Assembly: GCA_937889515.1 (NCBI GenBank)
Contig: CALAOV010000140.1
Location: forward strand, 1-58,336
Reading direction: 5' to 3'
Length of the DNA: 58,336 nucleotides
Source: an uncultured Myxococcales bacterium
Lineage (GTDB): Bacteria; Myxococcota_A; Polyangia; Fen-1088
The position numbers and the translations under genes were made by a program. Below the pieces are notes generated by a model. The model saw only the letters and a program-made list of their open reading frames with translations, was not told where the DNA came from and ran no database searches. Shown here in pieces: positions 45,164 through 55,469 of this stretch (position 1 is its first letter; every line of letters starts with the position of its first letter).

Positions 45164-46117
45164 ATGCCGGAGCGTAAGCCGATCGCGATCTCGCTGGGCG
45201 ATCCCGCCGGCATCGGCCCGGAGATCGTCGCACGCGCGCTGGCCGACCGGCCGAACGTGAGCCTCCTGGTGTTCGGCGACGAAGGGGTGCTCGCGCGCGC
45301 GGCGAAGGCAGCGGGGGTCCCCACGCCGGCGACCGGACGTATCCGGGCCGTGACCTCCCTGCGATCCGACGAGGTCACCCCCGGGCAACCGAACGACGCC
45401 TCCGGCCGCGCGCAGCTCGCTTATCTGACGGCGGCCACCGACGCCGCGCTGGCGGGTGACGTATCGGCGCTGGTCACCGCGCCGATCTCGAAGGCGTGGA
45501 TCGGCCGCGCCGGGTTCGAGTTCCCCGGCCACACCGAATACCTCGCGTCCCGCGCCGGCGTACGCGAGTTCGCGATGATGCTGGCCGGCCCGACCCTGCG
45601 CGTGACCGTCGCGACGACGCACATCCCGCTGCGCGACGTGCCGCGCCTGCTGACGGCCGACGGGATCGCCTCGACGATCTGGTTGACCGCCGAGGCGCTC
45701 GCGCGGCGCTTCGGGATCGCCGCCCCGCGTATCGCCGTCGCCGGGCTCAACCCACACGCGGGCGAAGCCGGTCGCTTCGGCGACGAAGAAGAGCGGGTGG
45801 TGAAGCCGGCGATCGAAAAGGCCCGCGCCCGGATCGGGGCCTCCGGGTTCCCGGCGACCATCTCAGGCCCACTGGTCCCCGACTCCGTCTTCCGCCAGGC
45901 GGCGCACGGTGAGTTCGACGCCGTCGTCGCCCTCTACCACGACCAGGGCCTCATCCCCCTCAAGCTCCTGCACTTCGACGACGGCGTGAACCTGACGCTC
46001 GGGTTGCCCTTTGTCCGCACCTCCCCGGACCACGGCACCGCCTACGACATCGCGGGGTCGGGACGGGCGAGGGCGCAGAGTTTTCTGGCGGCATTCGATC
46101 TGGCCACCTGCATTTGA
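45164..46117 (+). CDS. pdxA: 4-hydroxythreonine-4-phosphate dehydrogenase
   Basis: 317 aa. ISLGDPAGIGPEIVARAL is the family start. TAPISKAW, FPGHTEYLA, LNPHAGE and YHDQGLIPLK contain the metal-binding His residues and substrate contacts. TSPDHGTAYDIAGSG is the C-terminal signature. It oxidises 4-phosphohydroxy-L-threonine in the DXP-dependent pathway to pyridoxal phosphate. This supplies the cofactor of dapL, which lies immediately upstream, and lysA. The ATG is 6 bases after TAAGAT. Confidence 0.95.
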   Translation: MPERKPIAISLGDPAGIGPEIVARALADRPNVSLLVFGDEGVLARAAKAAGVPTPATGRIRAVTSLRSDEVTPGQPNDASGRAQLAYLTAATDAALAGDVSALVTAPISKAWIGRAGFEFPGHTEYLASRAGVREFAMMLAGPTLRVTVATTHIPLRDVPRLLTADGIASTIWLTAEALARRFGIAAPRIAVAGLNPHAGEAGRFGDEEERVVKPAIEKARARIGASGFPATISGPLVPDSVFRQAAHGEFDAVVALYHDQGLIPLKLLHFDDGVNLTLGLPFVRTSPDHGTAYDIAGSGRARAQSFLAAFDLATCI

Positions 46118-46140
46118 GGATCCCGAATCGGTCGATCCGC

Positions 46141-46524
46141 TTACCAGACAGTCTCGACGATCTTCAGGTTACGCAGGAGCCCGTCCTTGGTCACCAGGCG
46201 CGACCGGTGCTCGAGAGTGGTCGCGACGATGAAACGATCGGCGGGATCGGGATGCATGGGTAGGCTGTCGGCGCGTAGGGCCGCGTTCGCGTCCAGCGGC
46301 AGCGCCTCCACGCGGGGGATCGCCAGGAGGCGCTCGGCCCAGTCGCTCACGGGCAACTCGAGCTGCACCTTCCCTTTGCGAACCAGGATGGCGGTCTCCC
46401 AAAACACGATGGTTGGAATCCCGATCCGCTCGACATCTGCCAGCGCCCGCGCCGCCGCCCGTCCCAGACGGTTCGGCTCTAGGGTCCACCAAAGGACGGC
46501 ATGCGTGTCGAGCACCACCATCAT
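46141..46524 (-). CDS. PIN-domain toxin (VapC-like) of a Phd/VapC module
   Basis: 127 aa. PIN-domain acids are visible: D6 (VVLDTHAVLWW), E43 (VFWETAIL) and D93/D96 (MHPDPADRFIVATTLEH). Such proteins are Mg-dependent ribonucleases, often cutting tRNA. The DTHxxLWW start marks the subgroup paired with Phd/YefM antitoxins, and that antitoxin lies 1 base upstream. Intact catalytic residues suggest an active toxin. Confidence 0.9.
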   Translation of the reverse strand: MMVVLDTHAVLWWTLEPNRLGRAAARALADVERIGIPTIVFWETAILVRKGKVQLELPVSDWAERLLAIPRVEALPLDANAALRADSLPMHPDPADRFIVATTLEHRSRLVTKDGLLRNLKIVETVW

Positions 46525-46525
46525 G

Positions 46526-46795
46526 TCAGCGCTTACCTCCGTCGAGCGCGGACCAGCGCGCGTCCTCGGATGACGGACGGAGGAGCTCCGCCTCGGAAAC
46601 CGCGGTTCGGCCCTTCCCCCGAAGACCGGCGAGGATCTCCGTCTCCCGCTCCCTGTCCGAGCTGACCGGCACCAGCCTGGCCACCGGCCGTCCCCGCTTG
46701 GTGATGATCACCTCGGTCTTGGTCTCGGCGACCTCGTCGAGCACCGCCAGGCAGACCTGCTTGAAGGCCCCCGCTCCCATCTGTTTCTTGGTCAT
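46526..46795 (-). CDS. Phd/YefM-family antitoxin
   Basis: 89 aa. The N-terminal half follows the Phd/YefM fold: FKQVCLAVLDEVAETKTEVIITKRGRPVARLVP, quoted in parts, where KRGRPVARLVP is the hallmark. The C-terminal half, expected to bind the toxin, is acidic and flexible. ATG 46795 lies 6 bases after TAGACT (46802-46807). It is the first gene of the module and likely autoregulates it. Confidence 0.88.
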   Translation of the reverse strand: MTKKQMGAGAFKQVCLAVLDEVAETKTEVIITKRGRPVARLVPVSSDRERETEILAGLRGKGRTAVSEAELLRPSSEDARWSALDGGKR

Positions 46796-46801
46796 GGATA
46801 C

Positions 46802-46807
46802 AGTCTA
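46802..46807 (-). promoter_or_regulatory. -10-like TAGACT, 6 bases before antitoxin ATG
   Basis: The minus strand reads TAGACT GTATCC ATG at 46795, with no Shine-Dalgarno site. Confidence 0.4.
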
Positions 46808-46891
46808 TGGACATTTAGATCCGCCCGCAAGACCAGGCCGGACGGCATGGCTATTGGCCGCCGCCATGCCATTGAAAGAGAGCGATCACCG

Positions 46892-47350
46892 TTAGCCAGC
46901 CGACTTCGCTGCTTCGAGTAGTTTCACGTCCACCAGATCCTGATCGCGACCTGAGGCCTTTTTGGCCGCGATCAGATCATCTCGTCCGATGACCGACACC
47001 GAAACGTCCTGCCATTCGAAGGTGGTTCGGCGTGCGAACGCATCCGCGAAGGTGGCTCCGGGGATCGCCTTGACGAGGTCGACCCGGGTCGGCGGTCGTC
47101 CCATCCAAACGACATCCAGCGGATCGGCGCGACGCAGCTCGTCGACCAGACCAGTCGGCGCGCCGAAGCGCGCGAGGGCCGTTTCGAGACGACGAAGGTT
47201 TTCGTCCGAATCGTCGATCCAGAGGTCCAGGTCCTTGGTGAATCGAGGCCGCCCGTGAAACCCGACGGCGTATCCGCCGACCAGCAGGTATCGAACGTCA
47301 GCGGCGGCGAACGCCCCAATCAGATCCCGAAAGTCGGGGTAGATTTCCAC
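46892..47350 (-). CDS. Nucleotidyltransferase (DUF6036-type)
   Basis: 152 aa. The nucleotidyltransferase core is seen in YLLVGGYAVGFHGRPRFTKDLDLWID, given by its parts GGYAVGFHG and TKDLDLW: GG at 25-26 and the metal acids D40 and D42. A third acid lies in RVDLVKAIPG. Proteins of this kind are often toxins or parts of toxin-antitoxin-like pairs. The partner gene overlaps its 5' end by 53 bases. ATG 47350 follows GGAAA weakly, and translation is likely coupled to the partner. Confidence 0.8.
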   Translation of the reverse strand: MEIYPDFRDLIGAFAAADVRYLLVGGYAVGFHGRPRFTKDLDLWIDDSDENLRRLETALARFGAPTGLVDELRRADPLDVVWMGRPPTRVDLVKAIPGATFADAFARRTTFEWQDVSVSVIGRDDLIAAKKASGRDQDLVDVKLLEAAKSAG

Positions 47351-47546
47351 TTTCCCCTCCTGCGAGCAGGGACGCTCGGGCCATCTCGAGGATGGCGTCG
47401 AAGCGCTCGGAACCCCCGACGCTCGACCAGTACGCGAGGTCGAACGCGATCGCGTCCTCCCCCGATCTCTGAATACCGCTCTGCCAGGAAGCCGCCCGCC
47501 TAGCCGCGCGCTTCTCCTCGCCCAAGCGTCGTTCCAGGTCGCTCAC
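47298..47546 (-). CDS. Small partner protein of the nucleotidyltransferase
   Basis: 82 aa from GTG 47546. It is helical and charged, with ERRLGEEKRAARRAA at the start and RFDAILEMARASLL in the middle, and a loop-like tail. The tail overlaps the nucleotidyltransferase gene by 53 bases in another frame. Small proteins of this kind commonly precede DUF6036-type nucleotidyltransferases, so an antitoxin or accessory role is likely but unproven. The GTG lies 9 bases after a perfect TATAAT. Confidence 0.6.
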   Translation of the reverse strand: MSDLERRLGEEKRAARRAASWQSGIQRSGEDAIAFDLAYWSSVGGSERFDAILEMARASLLAGGESGNLPRLSGSDWGVRRR

Positions 47547-47555
47547 TATCTGTCG

Positions 47556-47561
47556 ATTATA
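47556..47561 (-). promoter_or_regulatory. Perfect -10 TATAAT, 9 bases before GTG start
   Basis: The minus strand reads TATAAT CGACAGATA GTG at 47546. It is a consensus -10 in GC-rich DNA, so the leader would be zero to three bases. Confidence 0.55.
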
Positions 47562-47718
47562 TCAGCCCCAAGTCGGAGTTCGCGGGCCGACCGCCTCCCG
47601 GCCCCCCGGAGCAGGTCTCCTCCGTCTCGCCGGCCATGATAGAGTCTAAGTGCTGGAAATCCGGCTTGGTGGCGTGAGTGGTCCTCTAGGGTGGCGCCTC
47701 CGGAACCGGCCCGCGGCA

Positions 47719-50565
<2,847 letters not shown>

Positions 50566-50575
50566 GCGGCGGGGA

Positions 50576-51106
50576 TCAGTTGTCCTCGAGAAGGCCGAAC
50601 ACGAGCGTGTCGTGAAGCCCGGTCGAGGTCCGCGTGAAGCGGCGCAGACGTCCTTCGAGAACAAAACCATTCCTCTCGAGAACGCGGATGGAGGGTTGAT
50701 TGAAGTACAACGTATGCGCACTCAGTCGCTCGAGACCGAGCACGCCGAACGCGTAGGGGACAAACGCGCGCACCGCCTCGTTGGCGCGCCCGCGGCCGCG
50801 GGCCGCCGGGGCGAGCCAATAGCCGAGCTCTCCGTTGTGCGCCGAGCCAACCTCTAGGTCATCGACGCCGACCGAGCCGACCATCCTGCCGGCCGGATCC
50901 CGGATGGCGAAACAGATCTCGGGGCCGCGTCGGGCGACCTCCATCCGGTGGCGGACCCACTTTTCGGCGGACTCTTCGGTGTACGGCTGCGGAATCGCGG
51001 GGATGAACGCCGCGATCTCTCCGTCGGCTAGCAGTTGAACGTGCGCGTCTCGATCGCCCTCCCCAACGCCACTGAGGTGGTGGCCACCCGGCAGCTCGAT
51101 CCGCAC
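50576..51106 (-). CDS. GNAT acetyltransferase, RimJ/RimL-like
   Basis: 176 aa from GTG 51106. The fold and motif order match the RimJ/RimL group: LADGEIAAFIPAIPQPY, IRDPAGRMVGSVGVDDL, then the acetyl-CoA loop ELGYWLAPAARGRGRANEAV (RGRGRA) and the N-x-x-S-x-x-x-x-E pattern (FNQPSIRVLERNGFVLEGRLRR). It would acetylate protein N-termini or small molecules. The start lies 7 bases after TAGCCT. It is the only gene between uvrA and the RHH/PIN module on this strand. Confidence 0.88.
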   Translation of the reverse strand: MRIELPGGHHLSGVGEGDRDAHVQLLADGEIAAFIPAIPQPYTEESAEKWVRHRMEVARRGPEICFAIRDPAGRMVGSVGVDDLEVGSAHNGELGYWLAPAARGRGRANEAVRAFVPYAFGVLGLERLSAHTLYFNQPSIRVLERNGFVLEGRLRRFTRTSTGLHDTLVFGLLEDN

Positions 51107-51113
51107 ACCGGCT

Positions 51114-51119
51114 AGGCTA
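51114..51119 (-). promoter_or_regulatory. -10-like TAGCCT, 7 bases before GTG start
   Basis: The minus strand reads TAGCCT AGCCGGT GTG at 51106, with no Shine-Dalgarno site. Confidence 0.45.
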
Positions 51120-51127
51120 TCACGCGG

Positions 51128-51571
51128 TCAACGCGCCGCCGGCGCCTGCAGCGGGTGCCGCCAGCGGAGATCGGGGATGCGCGCGAAGTCGGCGTCGCAA
51201 GTCACCCATTCGCAGCCGTGCTCGATCGCGACGGCCGCATGTTGGAGATCGGCGATTCGCCCGCCCACGGCCCCCGTCGCCCGGTAAAGGTCGCGAAAAA
51301 TATCGAAGTGCCGTGCCCCCGGCCTGACCAGTCTGCACCCAGGTGTCCGACAAATCTCGTCCACAAACGCCAAAGCAACGTCGGAAGGGGTTGGAACTCG
51401 AAATGCTCGTGCGTTGGTGGTGATCCGCAGAAACCCGACCAGGACCAGCTCAGACATCGCGAAGGGCTCGCGCCCGTCGACCAAGCGCTTTAGCCACGAT
51501 GCGTACGCCGCATGGTCCTCCGCGTCCTTTCTGTGCGCGTAGATGAGGACGTTAACGTCGGGGAGCAGCAT
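51128..51571 (-). CDS. PIN-domain toxin of an RHH/VapC module
   Basis: 147 aa from ATG 51571 (MLLPDVNVLIYAHRKD is the family start; longer versions add 12 unconserved residues). The acids D5 and E41 and the later Asp in ADLQHAAVAIEHG and TCDADF make a full PIN site. The DVNVLIYAHR start marks the VapC group paired with ribbon-helix-helix antitoxins. The start overlaps the antitoxin end by 20 bases. Confidence 0.88.
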   Translation of the reverse strand: MLLPDVNVLIYAHRKDAEDHAAYASWLKRLVDGREPFAMSELVLVGFLRITTNARAFRVPTPSDVALAFVDEICRTPGCRLVRPGARHFDIFRDLYRATGAVGGRIADLQHAAVAIEHGCEWVTCDADFARIPDLRWRHPLQAPAAR

Positions 51572-51848
51572 CGTCCGAATCCGCGGCGCGACTGGCGAGA
51601 CCACCAACGCGCTCGATCTCGTCAGCCTCCAAGATCTCCTTCAGTCGACCGAACGAAAAGCCCGGACGCAACCCACCCTTCCCGAAGGTCACCAAGCGAA
51701 ACGGCGCCCGTTCGACTTCGGGCTCTCGTCGCAGCAGGGTAGCGCGCACAGATCGCTCGACGAACTGACCGAGGGTCAGATTCTCGCGATCCGCCTGTCG
51801 CTTCGCCTGTTCGAGGAGAGCGTCCGGCAAGTTGACGGTGGTCCTCAC
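51552..51848 (-). CDS. Ribbon-helix-helix antitoxin
   Basis: 98 aa from GTG 51848. MRTTVNLPDALLEQAKRQADREN is the ribbon-helix-helix DNA-binding fold (given as its first part), followed by LTLGQFVERSVRATLLRRE. The C-terminal half, about 50 residues, is longer than in VapB and probably wraps the PIN toxin. The start lies 7 bases after TATGCT. It is the first gene of the module. Confidence 0.85.
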   Translation of the reverse strand: MRTTVNLPDALLEQAKRQADRENLTLGQFVERSVRATLLRREPEVERAPFRLVTFGKGGLRPGFSFGRLKEILEADEIERVGGLASRAADSDDAAPRR

Positions 51849-51855
51849 GCATCAG

Positions 51856-51861
51856 AGCATA
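51856..51861 (-). promoter_or_regulatory. -10-like TATGCT, 7 bases before RHH antitoxin GTG
   Basis: The minus strand reads TATGCT CTGATGC GTG at 51848. Confidence 0.4.
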
Positions 51862-51952
51862 TCATGTAGTCATCACTGCATCAATTGAATCAAAGGGAAT
51901 GATCGGCAACCTCCGCATGGACAGGTCGCCTCTGCGGATTCACACTTCCCGC

Positions 51953-52507
51953 ATGACGCCCACCCCTCGAACGATGGTTCCCCTGCTGGCGATGTTGGCG
52001 ACAACGACCGTCGCGACGGTCGCCCGTGCCGATGACGGCCCGCTCGCGATCGGCGCCCCCGCGCCCGATGTCACCGGCAAGGATGCGGCCGGCACGCCGG
52101 TCAAGCTCTCGGCGCAGAAGGGAAAGTTCGCGGTGGTCTACTTCTATCCGAAGGACGAGACGCTCGGCTGCACCAAGGAGGCCTGCGCCTTCCGCGACGC
52201 CTTCGACAAGTTCGTCAACGCGGGCATCACCATCTTCGCGGTGTCGCGCGATCCGGACAGCAGCCACGTCGCCTTCCGCGAGCACTACAAGCTCCAGTTC
52301 CCCATGGTGGCCGACCCGGTGGGCACCGTGCAGCGCGCCTACCACGTGCCGCCCGTGAAACCCGGCGCCGAGATCACCGCGCGGGTGACTTTCCTGGTCG
52401 GCCCCGACGGCAAGATCGCGCGCGTCTGGCCCAAGGTCGATCCGGTGGTCAGCGCCCGCGATGTCCTCGACGCCGTCGCCGAGCTCCAGGCCAAGCACAA
52501 GAACTAG
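51953..52507 (+). CDS. Exported peroxiredoxin, Bcp/PrxQ-like
   Basis: 184 aa from ATG 51953. An N-terminal signal-like segment (TMVPLLAMLATTTVATVARA) is followed by an AhpC/TSA fold. YFYPKDETLGCTKEACAFRD contains the peroxidatic C73 and resolving C78, the 5-residue spacing of PrxQ. It reduces peroxides with thioredoxin or another thiol donor. Export is unusual for Bcp and fits a periplasmic peroxide defence. ATG 51899, with an AAGGGA site, would add 18 residues before the signal sequence. Convergent with the membrane protein gene; the stops are 3 bases apart. Confidence 0.87.
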   Translation: MTPTPRTMVPLLAMLATTTVATVARADDGPLAIGAPAPDVTGKDAAGTPVKLSAQKGKFAVVYFYPKDETLGCTKEACAFRDAFDKFVNAGITIFAVSRDPDSSHVAFREHYKLQFPMVADPVGTVQRAYHVPPVKPGAEITARVTFLVGPDGKIARVWPKVDPVVSARDVLDAVAELQAKHKN

Positions 52508-52509
52508 CT

Positions 52510-54039
52510 TCAGAGCGGTCGAACGGGCCCGGGACGGGGGGCCGACGGCGCGGGCGGCGCCGACAGCACCGCCCAGTCGCCATCGCGGAAGCTCGTGGTC
52601 CAGCCGGCGTTCCCCAGAGTCTCGACCATCGTCGCATCCTCCGGAAGGAACGCGCACCGAATCCCCCAGCGGTCGAAGAGCGGCCGATAGGGCTGTTGCC
52701 CGTACTCGACCGCGATGGCCTCCGCCTGAAATGCCAACGGATACGGATCGTGGCGGCTGTCGATGAACACCTTCGTCTCCGGCGCGAACCAGATCAGGTA
52801 GCCCCCGTCGTCGTAGCGGTTGTAAAGGGGTCCCGGGCAGGCGCGCACGGCCGCTATCGCAGCTGCGCCCATCGGACGCCAGTTGAGTCGCTTGGGCATC
52901 GTGACCCAGGCCAGCGCCACGATCGCCGCGGCGGCGACGCCCGCGCCGCCGAGCAGGACAAGGTTCAAGATCGGGTGGTCGGGGCTGGGCGCGGAGGGCG
53001 CCGGACGCCCCGGCAGCCGGAAGCGGAAGTCGGCGCCGAGTAGCCGGCTGGCGGTCGGCGCAGCCAGCATCAGGAAGGGAGCGATGTTGCGCAGCGAGCG
53101 AAACGCCAGCGGAAGAAGCGCCAGCGTCGCCGCGATCAGAACCCAGTCGAGCCAGGTATCGGCGGGACCTTCGACCAACGTCCGCCGGCGTTTGAAACAG
53201 AGGACCGCGAATGCGACGGCGACGATCCAGAACAGGCCGCCCAACCAGCCGTTCGGCAGCGTCGGCTGCCACTCGGCGATCCACGCGATCTGAGGGTCCG
53301 ACGTCCCCTCCAGGACGAAACGGTAGAGAGAGAAACCCAGCGGTGTCGCGCAGGCGGCCAGCCCTGCCAGCGGCGCGACGACGGCGAGGCCGATCAGGCG
53401 GCGGCGGTCCTCGGCCCCGCGACGACGCCTCCAGCGCAGCACCGCCGCCACCAGCGCCGCACCCAGGACGATTTCACCGAAGAGGACGCCAGCGTGCAGG
53501 TTGGCCCAGAGGACAAACAGAAATGGAATCACGCGAAAGCGCTGGCGGCCGAGCAACCGGACCAAAACAACCAGCGCGAGGAGCGTCGCGATCTGCGGGC
53601 GCAGCGCCCAGACACAGGAGGCCGGCGCCAGCGCCAAGACCAGCAGGATAAAGCGCGTGATGCGCGGCCCCACCATCATGCGGTAGACGAGGACGACCGC
53701 GCCGACGACGAAGAGGGCCGCCGCCAGGCTGACCAGCGGCATTCCGCCCAGGCGATGACAACCGTAGACGAAGGCTTGCCAGAGCCATTCGTGGTCCGGC
53801 CAGCGCAAGCCCGCGATCGTGAAGGAATAGCTGTCGACGAGGGGGGCGTGACCCGTGCGCCAGATGTCGGCGCCCGCGCGCAGGTGCCAGAAGGTGTCGT
53901 TCTGCGCCGGCATGAGCAGCGCCCGGAATGCCACCGCCACGAACAGCAAGCCGATGGCCATCTCGTCGAACGACAGCCCGGGTCGGAGATCGCGCCGAGC
54001 TCCCCGCGACGCGACCGGCAACGCCCTCGGCGGGTCCAC
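52510..54039 (-). CDS. Large membrane protein, tandem paralogue C (DTFWHLRAG family)
   Basis: 509 aa from GTG 54039, one base after the stop of paralogue B (ATG 53961, MAIGLLF, is an alternative). About ten hydrophobic segments. The first loop is AQNDTFWHLRAGADIWRTGH, then DSYSFTIAGLRWPDHEWLWQ: a D/W/H-rich motif conserved in all three paralogues. The C-terminal soluble domain has LYNRYDDGGYLIWFAPETKVFIDSRHDPYP and DRWGIRCAFLP (given in parts). The layout is like GT-C transferases but I cannot name a family. Last gene of a four-gene operon. Confidence 0.75.
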   Translation of the reverse strand: MDPPRALPVASRGARRDLRPGLSFDEMAIGLLFVAVAFRALLMPAQNDTFWHLRAGADIWRTGHAPLVDSYSFTIAGLRWPDHEWLWQAFVYGCHRLGGMPLVSLAAALFVVGAVVLVYRMMVGPRITRFILLVLALAPASCVWALRPQIATLLALVVLVRLLGRQRFRVIPFLFVLWANLHAGVLFGEIVLGAALVAAVLRWRRRRGAEDRRRLIGLAVVAPLAGLAACATPLGFSLYRFVLEGTSDPQIAWIAEWQPTLPNGWLGGLFWIVAVAFAVLCFKRRRTLVEGPADTWLDWVLIAATLALLPLAFRSLRNIAPFLMLAAPTASRLLGADFRFRLPGRPAPSAPSPDHPILNLVLLGGAGVAAAAIVALAWVTMPKRLNWRPMGAAAIAAVRACPGPLYNRYDDGGYLIWFAPETKVFIDSRHDPYPLAFQAEAIAVEYGQQPYRPLFDRWGIRCAFLPEDATMVETLGNAGWTTSFRDGDWAVLSAPPAPSAPRPGPVRPL

Positions 54040-54040
54040 C

Positions 54041-55459
54041 TCAGCCCGCCCCGGCCGCGGCCAACACGGCCCAGGTTTCGTCGAGGAACCGAACCCGCCA
54101 GCCGTCGGCGCGCAATCGCGGAACCATCTTGGAGGATGCGGGCAAGAACACGCACCGGATTCCATAACGATCGAACGTCGGCCGATAGGGCCTGCCCGCC
54201 TCCAGGGCCACATCCTCGGCCAGGAGCGAGATCGGATAGGGGTCCTGCCGGTTGTCGATGAAGACCGGCTTTTCCGGCACGAACCAGATCAAGAAGCCCC
54301 CCTCGTAGAAGTGGTTGTAGACGGGGCCGGCGCAGGTCCGGAGCGCGTCCTGCGCGTCCGCAGAGATGGGGTGCCAGTGGAGGCGCTCGGCGTCCCGCTT
54401 CCAGCTCAGCACCACGATTCCCGCCGCAACCACCGCGATGCCCGCGAAGAGGACCAGATTGACGCGGGGGTGATCGGGGCTGGAGGGACGGTGCGGGATC
54501 GATCGCAGGCGAAACCGAAAATCCGGCCCCAAGAGCCGGCTGGCCGCCGGCGCGAGGATCATCAGGAAGGGTCCGATGTTCCGCATCGATCGAAAGGCCA
54601 GGGGCAAGATGGCGAGGGCCGACACGACGACGACGGTGTCGGCCCAGCTCGACCTCAGCCAGACGCGCCGACGCCAGATCAGCAGCCCGAGAAACCCCAG
54701 CGCCAGCAGCCAGAACGTCACCTCGAACGGGCCGGTCGGCCAGGGCGGTCCCCACTCGAGGATCTGCTCGGCGTGCAAACGGGCCGTCGACGCCAGCACG
54801 AAGCGGTAGATCCCGAAACCGAGCGGCGTCGCAGCCGTCGCCAGAGCCGCCAGGGGCAGCATCAGCCCGAACGCCTTCAGGCGCCCGCCATCGACGGCCT
54901 CCCGACTGCGCAGAACCCGCAGCAGGGCGCAGGCCGCCGCGGCCAGCAGGACCAGCCCACCTACCACCACGGCACCGTGGGCGTTCGCCCAGACCAAAAA
55001 TAAAACCGGAACGTAGCGATAACGCTCGCGGGCCAGCAGCCAGACCAAGACGACCAGCAGGGACATCGAGACGACCTGCGGCCGCAACACCCAGAGCAGA
55101 GCGGCCAGCGCCAGAATCGGCGCCATCAAAATGAGGCGCGTGGAAGACGGACCGACCATCAGTCGGGTGGTCAGACCGACGGCGACCCCGATCACCAGCG
55201 CCGCGCCGATCTCGAGCCCCGGCATGCCGCCCAGGTGAAAGCAGAGATACATGAACGCCTGCGACAGCCCCTCGTGATCGGGCCAGGGGAGTCCCGCGAC
55301 GGTGTGCGAATAGCTGTCGACGGTGGGGACGTGCCCCGTTCGCCAGATGTCCGCGCCCGCCCTCAGGTGCCAAAACGTGTCGCTCTGCGCGGGCATGAGC
55401 AGAGCCAGGATCGCGAGACCGATCAGCACCAGCCCCAGCGTCATCCGTTCGAAAGTCAT
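54041..55459 (-). CDS. Large membrane protein, tandem paralogue B (DTFWHLRAG family)
   Basis: 472 aa from ATG 55459, with GAGG 8 bases upstream and the paralogue A stop 10 bases away. The conserved loop is AQSDTFWHLRAGADIWRTGH followed by VDSYSHTVAGLPWPDHEGLSQ; here DHEW of the others is DHEG. The soluble C-terminal domain has YNHFYEGGFLIWFVPEKPVFIDNRQDPYP and DRYGIRCVFLP (parts shown). The helices differ considerably from A and C, which shows that the duplication is old. The DTFWHLRAG core and RQDPYP loop remain fixed. Confidence 0.75.
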   Translation of the reverse strand: MTFERMTLGLVLIGLAILALLMPAQSDTFWHLRAGADIWRTGHVPTVDSYSHTVAGLPWPDHEGLSQAFMYLCFHLGGMPGLEIGAALVIGVAVGLTTRLMVGPSSTRLILMAPILALAALLWVLRPQVVSMSLLVVLVWLLARERYRYVPVLFLVWANAHGAVVVGGLVLLAAAACALLRVLRSREAVDGGRLKAFGLMLPLAALATAATPLGFGIYRFVLASTARLHAEQILEWGPPWPTGPFEVTFWLLALGFLGLLIWRRRVWLRSSWADTVVVVSALAILPLAFRSMRNIGPFLMILAPAASRLLGPDFRFRLRSIPHRPSSPDHPRVNLVLFAGIAVVAAGIVVLSWKRDAERLHWHPISADAQDALRTCAGPVYNHFYEGGFLIWFVPEKPVFIDNRQDPYPISLLAEDVALEAGRPYRPTFDRYGIRCVFLPASSKMVPRLRADGWRVRFLDETWAVLAAAGAG

Positions 55460-55469
55460 GCCTGCGGCC

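Noticed and set aside
47650..47718. GTG start that would lengthen UvrA by 23 residues
   Set aside because: UvrA proteins begin at the [14 protein letters not shown] position, and the extra residues are not conserved in the family as I know it.
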